NCBI GenBank assembly: GCA_028274465.1
Contig: CM051456.1
Span: forward strand, 20,369,033 to 20,433,032
Direction: 5' to 3'
Origin: Plantago ovata
Lineage: Eukaryota; Streptophyta; Magnoliopsida; Lamiales; Plantaginaceae
Length of the DNA stretch: 64,000 nucleotides
Program-made: the position numbers and the translations under genes
The notes under the pieces: generated by a model
Database searches by the model: none
What the model was told of the DNA's origin: nothing
What the model saw: the letters and a program-made list of their open reading frames with translations, nothing else
Part shown: one piece after another, positions 10,872 through 19,639 of the stretch
Layout: each line of letters starts with the position of its first letter
Numbering within the stretch: position 1 is the first letter of the stretch

Positions 10872-12083
10872 GGGTAAATATCATATGGTACCCCTACTAG
10901 ACGAGCTCTTTTCACCCAGATCCCTCTTAGCCCCACAATTACATCTAGGTCCATGAGCCACTTTTTTAGTTGACCAAAAAATATGGCACTATTCATTCTG
11001 GGAGAACCAAACGTGGCCTTAGCTAATAGGGGGTTAGCTGTAATTAAAAACTCTAAGATGGGATCCATATGCAAATGACCCTAAATGATAAAAGGTATGC
11101 AACCACTCAGAAGAAATTGAAAAAAAGTGTTGAAAGAGAGATATATGCCTGGTTACTTCTTTTGAACAATTCTACTGAGTTGCTGTGAAAGACGACAGTG
11201 GAATCCCGTAATTTAAATGGTAAAAATGATTTCAATAAGCAGAAATTGTGTAGTGAAACAAAGAAAGTAAAAATTTGTACATTGAAGTAAAAAATTTGTA
11301 CATTACTCAGTAACAAAGTTTAATGAATAGATAGGTATATATGTAATGGATGGAGAAGAAGTAGATAGGTATATACGTAATGGATGTACTATTATCTGTT
11401 GCATGTGAAATAGATTCAGAATCGTTCTTTCAACATCTTACAACTGAAATTTAGTGTCTTATTTTTCTTTCAATGGTTAAACTATCCTTTTGTTTTGACT
11501 ACGAATCCTCAAGTTGTGCTTTTGTCAAAAGGTCTACTTTGAATCATTGATGTTGGGCTGAATTTGACATGTAAGTACCTAGTTTGTACTAAAACTCATC
11601 ATGTCAACCTTAATTCAAAAACTACTTTTTGCTTTTCTCATATTGTCTACTTCTCTATTAGTTGTATTTGTGCACTTGTTTAGTAGCTTCTACACTTGAA
11701 TGGTCAATACAATATCAAAGAATGGAGTTTGAAGGGTATACATAGCCTAAAAATTGCCTCCAAAACTGATCCAACGTCTAGAATTTTAAAAATTTCTCAG
11801 CACAAAATTTTTACACTTAACACCTAAAAATTCAAATTCAATTACATCTAAGTCCACACATGTTACGTGGCCTCCTGCTTAAGCTGTTTGGTCAGTGAAA
11901 AAATTCGATAATTGGCCAAGGGTAAAAAAAAGTACTTTCATTGAATAAGTTCGCAAAAAGTCAAGGTCGTGGATTCAGATGTAATTAATATCGTCTAACA
12001 AGGGTGGTAGATGCAAACTCCAGATTAAGAGGGGGCTAGATGTAATTAAAAACTCTAAGAGGGGTACCATATGCAAATAACCC
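10872..12083. mobile_element. Non-autonomous Mutator-like element, 1.2 kb
   Basis: The terminal inverted repeats read GGGTAAATATCATATGGTAC on the left and, reverse-complemented, GGGTTATTTGCATATGGTAC on the right, with further similarity inward (CCCCT, TTACATCTAG). A perfect 9-bp target duplication AGTTTTTTA lies at 10863-10871 and 12084-12092. No transposase is present. A second end-like sequence (CCATATGCAAATGACCC) at 11067-11083 suggests an internal rearranged or nested terminal copy. The element interrupts the LINE fragment. Confidence 0.8.
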
Positions 12084-12092
12084 AGTTTTTTA

Positions 12093-12540
12093 TTTGTGTC
12101 ACAAAGCTAGAACTCCTGCTATTGGCTTCCTGTCGCCGTCTGAGGTCCAGTGCCAATTTGTAGGCCGACTTTACATAATAAGTTCATGTCTTCGTATAGT
12201 GCCAAACAAAAGTATCAACATCCGTAGCTTGTCCTAGCGGGATATTAATAATCTCCTCTATATCGTCCTTCCAGAAAAGATACGTGAGTCTAGAAACATC
12301 TCACACATGAAGTTGTGGGTGGATTAACATAGACACTTTTAGAGGCCCCTCGGTGTAAAGATCAGGGGTCTGGGGTTTGAAATAACTATAACCATGTACC
12401 CATTTATCACCCCAGATATCAATACTCTCCCCATTACCAACCCTCCAACGCATTCCTTCGTTAACAAGTAATTTAGCAGCTAAAATGCTTTTCCAAGTAA
12501 AAGAGGCATTAGAATTAGGGGAGCTTCAAAAACCATGGAG
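12093..12540 (-). pseudogene. LINE-type remnant, region before the zinc-binding RT domain
   Basis: The minus strand gives a recognisable series: SFTWKSILAAK, EGMRWRVGNGESIDIWGDKW, FWKDDIEEIINIPLG and YYVKSAYKLA. This is typical of the C-terminal part of plant LINE reverse transcriptases. At least three TGA stops break it, at positions where a Trp or Gly codon (TGG or GGA) would be expected, consistent with decay by C-to-T change at methylated sites. It joins 10556-10862 across the 1.2 kb MULE. RT catalytic motifs are absent, so the copy is 5' truncated. Confidence 0.8.
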
Positions 12541-12544
12541 TGAG

Positions 12545-13380
12545 GAAAGTACCAACAATCTGATATTTTAAGATAAAGTGAAAATTTAGTTTGTTAAAAA
12601 AAAAATTCTTTAGTTTGTAAAAAAAAAATCTTCCAGATATTTTTCTAAATTTTAGATTTTTTTCAATTTTTTTTTTTAATCAATTTTTTTTTTTTGATTT
12701 TTTATATATGACTATTATATTTTTTTCAATATTTTATAATAAATGTTTTTTTCAATTTTACAATTTTGAATTGTTTTAATATTTATTAATAATTTTAGAA
12801 TGAATTTTACATATTTTAATTTTTTTTGTGTATTTTGTTCTATGTAAATTGATTTGGAGCTTTGTTCCGCTTTTGAATCTTGTTGTACTACATGCTTTGG
12901 GCATTTCTTGTACTCTTTGATTAATAAATTTTTTGATGTTTAAAAAAAATGAAGCTCACTGACATGGTATAATAGCCATGTATGATGATTTTTGCTATTA
13001 CCCTACGCATAATTCCTCTATATACGGTCTTTTTTTTAATAAAGCAAACTTCATTAACAACTAAACATTACACTACTAGAGTCCTCTATATACAGTCAAT
13101 TTACAGTTTCTGCATATAGCTCTGTTAACAAAAGCTAGCTTTCTGTTTATTAAATTTTTGATTTCTGCATATTTGAGATTTGTTTGGTGGATTTATGAAA
13201 AGATTGAATCTTTCCCTAGTTGTTCTTATCAGCTACAACATCTCATCTTGGATTCATGAAAAGATTAAATTTTAATGGTTGCAATATTGAAAATGAGAAG
13301 CAAAGGAAAAGTCGTGGTTTCATTACGTTTTTATTATAACTAATTGAACACGACTTATTGTACTACACATCTTGTACGCA
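12545..13380. other. AT-rich intergenic stretch with a LINE-like 3' tail
   Basis: Very AT-rich, with long T runs at 12660-12840. The stretch 12850-12950 (TTGTACTCTTTGATTAATAA followed by a short A run) looks like the 3' end of a plus-strand plant LINE. No gene is seen. Confidence 0.45.
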
Positions 13381-13399
13381 GAAGTTAGTTACTGAATTA

Positions 13400-14088
13400 G
13401 TTAAGAAATAGAAACAGAACACTCTGTTTTCTCTAGATTGAAGATCACTTCTTCTGCTACTTCTTCTTCTCCATTCATTTACTCTGTAAGTGCTCTAATT
13501 CAATTCTTCTTCTTCCGTTTGAATCTGTAAATAATTCTTCATAATTGAAATAAAGATTGAAAATTATTTTACTTCTTGATATCATTCGAAGTTTAACTTC
13601 TTCTACTCTGATTTCTTGATCGTTCTATGCGATTTTCTCTAATTGTTCTGCTCTAATCTTGGAGATTTCTCTGGTTTTATTTGGTAACCGTTTTCTTTGA
13701 GTAACAATTGCAAGTTCTGATTTGTTCTAGATTGCATTCAGCTCATCATCAGTTCTGATAGCGTGTGTTTCATAAACCTCTGGCTCTATGTAATCTGATG
13801 TTTTATTTCGTTCATTTCATCATTTATTGCTCAATTATAGAGATTGTATATCTTTCGAAGAACAAATAATAGGGTGATTTTCAGAATCAATAAGAGAAGT
13901 GGTAAGTTGTGAGATGTGAATTTGACAATTAGTTTATGTGAGTTCTGATTTGTTCTGATTTGTTCTGGATAACATATGAGTACGTAACCCAATTTCAGCT
14001 CAATCTGGATTATGAACCAGCAATAGTATGGTTCTTTTTATTGCTTAACAATAGCTAGATTAATTTGTTTCTGTTTCAGGATTTCACT
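13400..14088 (+). other. 5' UTR and 5' UTR intron of the CIPK gene at 14089
   Basis: A pyrimidine-rich leader (TTCTTCTTCTCC) precedes a GTAAGT donor at 13486. A polypyrimidine tract and CAG acceptor end at 14079, ten bases before the ATG. A 594-bp leader intron in an otherwise intronless CIPK is plausible, but the transcription start is not defined. Confidence 0.6.
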
Positions 14089-15393
14089 ATGGATGAAAGC
14101 ACTGGGATATTGATGGAAAGATATCAAATAGGACGAAAATTGGGGCAAGGGGGGTTCGGGAAAGTTTACTATGCAAGTCGTATAGAGAATGGAGAGAGTG
14201 TGGCCATTAAAGTCATAGACAAGGAAAGGATGGAGGTAGGGATGCAAGTGCAAATCAAGAGGGAAATATCCGCCATGAGTTCGGTTCCACATCCTCATAT
14301 TGTAAATATCTATGAAGTAATGGCTACAAAGACGAAAGTTTATATCGTAATGGAGTACATTAAAGGCGGTGATCTATTCGAGAAGGTGAGTAAGGGCAAG
14401 TTAGATGAAGATGTTGCGAGAAAATACTTCCAACAACTAATAAACGCAGTTGAGTTTTGCCACAGCAAGGGCGTTTACCATCGTGATCTAAAGCCTGAAA
14501 ACATCCTCTTAGATGAGAATGACAACATAAAGGTGTCAGATTTTGGTCTTAGTGTTCTTTCCACAACCAAGCAGAAAAATGTACTTCTTCATACTATGTG
14601 TGGGACTCCAGAGTATGTTGCGCCTGAGGTACTAGAAGGGAATGGATACTATGGTTGTAAAGCTGATATATGGTGTTGCGGAGTTATATTGTATGTTCTG
14701 TTGGCAGGCATTTCAACTTTTCCGGATCCAGTGAAGATGTATAGAAAAATTCGAAGACCAAGGGAAAACTATCCGAGTTGGTTTTCGAATGATGCACGCG
14801 ATCTGATTTATGCACTACTGGATCCGGATCCATTTTCTAGAATATCAATTCCGAGTATCAAGGATAGTGATTGGTTCAAGCAGGGATTAATCTCTACCAC
14901 CACGAATCATCAACCTGACAATGATGGCATCCCAGGGGAAGAGGTGGAGCCAAATATTTCTGATATGAATGCATTTGACATCATTTGCTTAGCATCTCAA
15001 TTTGATTCAGATAAAGAAGCTCGATTTATCTCTCGAAAGCCTGCAACTGTAATCATTTCAAAGTTGAAAACACTAGCTAGGCAGTTGAAGTGGAATATGA
15101 AGAAAAAGACTGGAGGTTGTTCATTCAAGTTGGAAGGGAGGGAAGAAGGGAGGGAAGGTATACTGGCTATAGATACAGAGATTTTTGCCCTGGCACCGGA
15201 TTTGCACTTGGTGGAAATGAAGAAAACCAGTGGAGATACATTGGAATACAAGAAAATTTTATGTGAGACTATAAGACCGGGTCTGCAAGATATAATTGAT
15301 TCTTGGCAAGGTGAATCAAAGGGGGCTCATGCTTTCATAATGCAAGTGTGGCGTTACCTGACTAAAAACGTTTTCAGTTGGGGTACTAATTAG
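14089..15393 (+). CDS. CIPK: CBL-interacting protein kinase (CIPK/SnRK3), divergent, 434 aa
   Basis: A Ser/Thr kinase of the plant SnRK3 group, which is recruited and activated by calcium-bound CBL sensors to phosphorylate transporters and channels. The kinase domain covers about residues 8-265: GQGGFGKVYYA glycine loop, VAIKVIDKE lysine, YHRDLKPEN catalytic loop, DFG, and CGTPEYVAPE. The NAF region starts at N294 (MNAFDIICLA), followed by a PPI-like region (KPATVIISKL) and the usual C-terminus (DTLEYKKILCETIRPGL). The ATG at 14089 follows a good 3' splice site; an upstream in-frame ATG at 14065 lies in the intron. Oddities: the usual WSCG is WCCG, the segment normally LPFHDxNLM...KIYKGEF is shortened and rewritten (ISTFPDPVKMYRKIRRPREN), and the FISL part of the NAF motif is FDIICL and lacks the downstream LSGLF. 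It may be a fast-evolving or specialised copy. Confidence 0.9.
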   Translation: MDESTGILMERYQIGRKLGQGGFGKVYYASRIENGESVAIKVIDKERMEVGMQVQIKREISAMSSVPHPHIVNIYEVMATKTKVYIVMEYIKGGDLFEKVSKGKLDEDVARKYFQQLINAVEFCHSKGVYHRDLKPENILLDENDNIKVSDFGLSVLSTTKQKNVLLHTMCGTPEYVAPEVLEGNGYYGCKADIWCCGVILYVLLAGISTFPDPVKMYRKIRRPRENYPSWFSNDARDLIYALLDPDPFSRISIPSIKDSDWFKQGLISTTTNHQPDNDGIPGEEVEPNISDMNAFDIICLASQFDSDKEARFISRKPATVIISKLKTLARQLKWNMKKKTGGCSFKLEGREEGREGILAIDTEIFALAPDLHLVEMKKTSGDTLEYKKILCETIRPGLQDIIDSWQGESKGAHAFIMQVWRYLTKNVFSWGTN

Positions 15394-16177
15394 CAGTGTT
15401 AGATGGTTGTTGTGTTTAATGTTGAGAAAGATGAAATTAAGGATGATCTTGGAGACTACTGTCATTTGCCGCCATTCACCAGCACAGCATGATTGATTAT
15501 ACTCCTAGTTTGGCTTTACTTGACTACTCTTGAAGAGTTTATATTCTGCCAAGAAGCATAAGATAAAAGGGTCTTTACACAAACAAATGTTTACTTTCAG
15601 GTCATATTCTAGGCTTCTAGCTAGTGACTCTGTTTTGATCCTGCATCATGTGTAATGTCTTAAAGATTACCTTTTCGAAAAAATTGTCTTGAATGTTACT
15701 TCTCTTTATCCCCTTAATGTTACTGGATGTATGACTAGCAGTACTTCACGGATTAGTCTGCAATCTCAAGTTATAGTCTTTAGTTTGTTATTTTGATCCT
15801 GCCAGAAAAAGACAACCTAGCTATTAGAGCAACATAAAAAGACCTACAAGTCTACAACTCGTCGTCATACAAAAAAAGAAAACGCAAACTTGGATCAAGT
15901 AAAGACCAAAAAGCAAACAATGTTAGAAAACCTGCTACCACATTGATTCTAATGTTGTGTAAAGAAGGTTACACAACATTAGAATCAGATGAATATGATG
16001 GACAAAGGTTAGAGCTCAAGTTAATCTGATTTTATTCATACATAAATATGTAAGTTACAAAGGTAATCTAAATCAAGATCTCGGGAAAAGATCAGAAAAA
16101 TGTCTACAAATTTGAAATAAGGCAAACATACAACAAACATTGTAGAGTGGAGACAATGTCTCTGATCAAAGCTCAAC
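15394..16177. other. 3' region between two convergent genes
   Basis: Holds the 3' UTR of the CIPK (plus strand) and of SLX1 (minus strand). Apart from the perfect hairpin at 15944-15987, no further feature is seen. Confidence 0.5.
15944..15987. repeat. Perfect 19-bp inverted repeat with 6-nt loop
   Basis: The arms TGATTCTAATGTTGTGTAA (15944-15962) and its exact reverse complement (15969-15987) are separated by AGAAGG. It lies between the convergent CIPK and SLX1 genes. It is too short for a plant miRNA precursor. It could be the tip of a foldback element or a 3'-end structure shared by both transcripts. Confidence 0.9.
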
Positions 16178-18030
16178 TTATACGGACATGGGAGATGTTG
16201 TCAAGTCAATTATTTCAGTAGAAGTATTTGTCCTCATCTTCTTGTTGGCTGGCTTTTTTGTATAACATGGCGATGGAGTGAACAGGTCTATGACTTCAAT
16301 TTGTTGACCATCAACACCAGGTGGACTATTGATTAAAACTACTTCTTTCTCAGGAAACAACGCAGTTGATGACCGCTTCACTGAATGGTCAAATTCTGTA
16401 CTGAACCGATCCTTTGGTGTGGAAGCCTGGACATCTATGGCATCATACGAGCTGACATATGTAGAAAATGTTTTCGTAGGGGAGTCGTAACCCAGGCCAG
16501 ACCACCCCGGGTATTCTTCTCTAACAGGAGATGAATTCATTGGCAACCCTTGACTAGCTTCTGCCAAGATTTCGCCAGGTAGGCTAGGAGTTCCTCGACT
16601 GTCATCATCTTTATGACTCATTTCACAATGAACATATTCTGCTGAACTACCAGAATTATGAACCTGTTCTGGTACATTAGTGGATACTTCTTTGGTTGGT
16701 TCTTGCAGACTGCTATCTGCATTACATTCTTCATCATCACCATCCCAGTAATCATCATCAAGAACCACGTTGTCATTATAACAGGGCAGCTCATCCATGG
16801 AACCAACTTTGGTCCTTATCTGCCTAGGCAACATGGGGCAACCACAGGCATGGATTTGGTACTTTGTTGAGAAGAAGTTTACTGTGAGGTTCAAACTGTG
16901 ATAAGATAAAACAAACAAGAAAGTATGTCACTACATGACATCTACCTAAAATCCAGTTGAAACAAACTTCTGATTTAGCAAAGGAGTAAGATATTCATTC
17001 AACATACCTTTGCCAAGATGGAAGTGTGAGCATCGTGTATGCTAATTTGATCTTGTTGGCAAGTCCATTTACTGACTTGAAAGTTGCAGCCGCTTTTCTT
17101 ACAGCTAAAGATTCCACCGGGTGTTGCCACGCCCATTCAAACTACAAATTTAACCAAAACTAACCTTATCAATGCCCAAAGCCATCATTTCTTTATCAAC
17201 ATGAACGAAAAATTATGAATCCAGATTAAGCTACGGGCCATATAGTCACGGATCGAATCCAAATTAACCTACATACCATATTGTCTTACGTATATTTAAC
17301 AGATATACTCAATTGAAAACACATAACAAGTATAATCAAATCAACCAGACCGTGGATGATCATTTTTCAAGCGAATTGTTTAAATTGGTTAACAATACGA
17401 ACCGAATTACAAATCCAAATGAAGCTACAGTCGACTATATATAGTCACATACTAAGAGTGGAATTTATGTGATCACATAAGGATCATTTCATTTCGTATA
17501 AACACATTAGAGCTAAAATAAGTGGAGAAAATAAATTCATTTCACTTTTGATGAAGGCAAAAACCTGAAGAGCAGCAACACTGGTAGGGAAGCCATAGAT
17601 GCAGAGCACCATTTCCCATGGCCGCTTCTTCTTGGTGCGCCACGCGCCGCACCCGATTTCACCATTGTGCTGCCTAATTCTTCGCCGAGGGTTGACAGTG
17701 AATCTGCAAAAATGAAAATTCACTGTTTAATAAATTCTCAATTGAAATGAAAACCGATATCCGATCCGATCATACTTGAGTCAGTAAATCAATAATTTTA
17801 GAAATTAAATAAAACTGAATTGAAACGAACCCGATATAAGTATGGCCTTTGAAACGGGGGCAGAGTGACGTCAGCAGATAGCAGGCGAAGAATCTGCCTC
17901 CTCCTCCTCCCTGTTCTTGTCCCTCTTCTTCTTGTTGTTGTTGTTGGTCTCTGTCGCCTTCGTTATCGCTATTTTCATGCGATGGGGGGAGTGGAGGAGC
18001 TTTAGCCCTTCTCGCTTTCCTTTTTCCCAT
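16178..18030 (-). CDS. SLX1: SLX1, GIY-YIG structure-specific endonuclease subunit, 396 aa
   Basis: Catalytic subunit of the SLX1-SLX4 type nuclease that cuts branched DNA such as Holliday junctions and flaps in the nucleus. Four exons with GT-AG introns: 18030-17831, 17703-17565, 17141-17008 and 16895-16178; the phases fit and total 1191 nt. The GIY-YIG domain spans about residues 45-140: [15 protein letters not shown], then [20 protein letters not shown] with the catalytic arginine, and [13 protein letters not shown]. The helical FEWAWQHP region follows. As I recall for plant homologues, the classical C-terminal zinc finger is not evident. The last 220 residues are acidic and low-complexity and end in two hydrophobic-acidic patches ([20 protein letters not shown]) that look like SUMO-interacting motifs. 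The first exon carries a Q/E/G-rich linker. Confidence 0.9.
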
Positions 18031-18202
18031 CTGTGTTCGACTCCACTGAATTTTGACCGTTGTGATTTTCTCTCAATACTATTAATAGTTCAGTTTCTGG
18101 ACCAACAGACATTTGAATTTCTATGATGGGCTTTATGGGTCCATTAAACTTGGGCTGGGTATTTCATCTCTCGTTAAAATCTGTTCCAACTGAAATTATC
18201 CG

Positions 18203-18327
18203 TTTTTTAGATGTTAGGGGATAATAACTACGACACCCTTTAATAAAGAGTGTGGGCCTCATGTGTGGATCTCATATCCTCTATTACAGGGTGTTGCAGT
18301 TGTTACGCCCCTAACATCTAAAAAAAA
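18203..18327. mobile_element. Short foldback MITE, about 125 bp
   Basis: The left arm TTTTTTAGATGTTAGGGG and the right arm CCCCTAACATCTAAAAAAA are inverted copies. Similarity continues inward (ACGACACCCT against AGGGTGTTGCA), giving arms of about 36 bp. A related sequence without a partner occurs near 20282-20320 (TAGGGGGTAATTACCGTGAC). The superfamily is not certain; no clear target duplication was seen. Confidence 0.65.
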
Positions 18328-18517
18328 TGTAAATGAAATATTTAAATTTGCAAATATAGGATAAAATCTCAACCAAATAGGTCTAGAGTCTAGAGACAAT
18401 ATCGATTTCTCAGCTAACCGCAATGCAACTAAACACCTAATCGACTCTATTAAACATACTTGGAACGGGAACACTAGCTACAGACCTAAAGTTGTGTGTG
18501 TCAATCTAATGTCCTTA

Positions 18518-19210
18518 GACCTCCTGCATCAGCAGGAGGTAAGCGCGGTTAAACCGCGTAAAATGCGGCTTAACCGCGTTTTTGGCCACATGGCCCAAAA
18601 ACGCGGTTACGCCGCGTTTTATGCGGTTTAACCGCAGTCCGCGGTTATACTAACCGCGGACCCCTTTAGTGGCGTCAGCCACTAGGCTGACGCCACGTGG
18701 AGTCCACTAACCCTTTTTTAATTATTTTTTTCTGTTTTTTAATTTTTTTTCCGTTTAAATTTCAAACGGTCATAACTTTTAAAATACAAATGCTAAAAAT
18801 AAATAAAAATTACCAACAGATAGAACTTTTCGAGATCTATAAATAGACACCACTCTTGGATATGTTTGCTCACACCTTATCCAACTCATTTTTTCCATTC
18901 CTAATTAAAATCAAAACACTCTCAACACTCCAAATTTGGTACAACTTAATGTAATATATTTGTTGTAATATATTTGTGATTTCCATCTATTAACTTGATT
19001 TCGTATGAAATTCTTTACAACAAATCTTCCTTCTTCTTTACATTAACTGAAAAAAATAAAAAAAATTGAAAAAAATGACGTGGCAAGCCTTAAACTGGCC
19101 TTAACCGCGTTTAAGCAGTCACTGATGCGGGCGAAAACTGCTTAAACGCGGCTAAGGCCAGTTTAAGCCCTTAAACTGGCTTTAGCCTTAAACCACTGAT
19201 GCGGGTGGTC
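18518..19210. mobile_element. TTA-type (PIF/Harbinger-like) non-autonomous element, 693 bp
   Basis: The ends GACCTCCTGCATCAG and CTGATGCGGGTGGTC are inverted copies with a few mismatches. TTA flanks both (18515-18517 and 19211-19213), the 3-bp duplication typical of PIF/Harbinger. Next to the left end is a GC-rich block built from palindromic words related to GCGGTTAACCGC (18541-18705); related words recur near the right end (AACCGCGTTTAAGC, 19101-19160). The interior is AT-rich with no coding frame. TTA is a short duplication and could occur by chance, but the inverted ends support the call. Confidence 0.7.
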
Positions 19211-19433
19211 TTAGGATGCTTTTTATAATAAATTTTAGGGTAGATTACATTTACCTCACCACCCTTGTTAAATACTTAAAAGTTCTACTTATATATAGTA
19301 CTCAATAGTTAAAGCAAATAACATATGAATGTGAAGAACACACCATAAATATCATCCAACTCAAATCGAGGATAATTCTTTTAATTTTTTTTTAGCAAAA
19401 GATTTTTACCGTCACCATTTAATTAAATCTGGA

Positions 19434-19632
19434 CGGCGGCACCGCACCGGTCCGATCAGCGGCGTTGTCCAGATGTGAACAGCAGGCTGCTGGCCTGCTA
19501 TTTCATACGAACAGCAGGCTAGCAGCCTACTGTTCTAATGGGCCAGCAGGCCGGTTCCAAACAACATGCTAGCCTGCTGGCCCATTATAACAGCAAGCCA
19601 GTAGCCTACTGTTCGTTTCGGGCGGAAATCCC
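19434..19632. repeat. GC-rich palindromic island (CAGCAGGCTAGC words)
   Basis: A 200-bp block of short palindromic or near-palindromic words: GAACAGCAGGCTAGCAGCC, GGGCCAGCAGGCC, GCTAGCCTGCTGGCCC and CAGCAAGCCAGTAGCC. Each is repeated in both orientations in otherwise AT-rich DNA. The architecture is like the block inside 18518-19210, but the word is different. No transposon ends were firmly located around it. Confidence 0.7.
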
Positions 19633-19639
19633 CGCCCAA

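Noticed and set aside
15944-15987. Hairpin as a miRNA precursor
   Set aside because: A 19-bp stem with 6-nt loop is too short for a plant precursor, and the perfect pairing without flanking stem does not fit.
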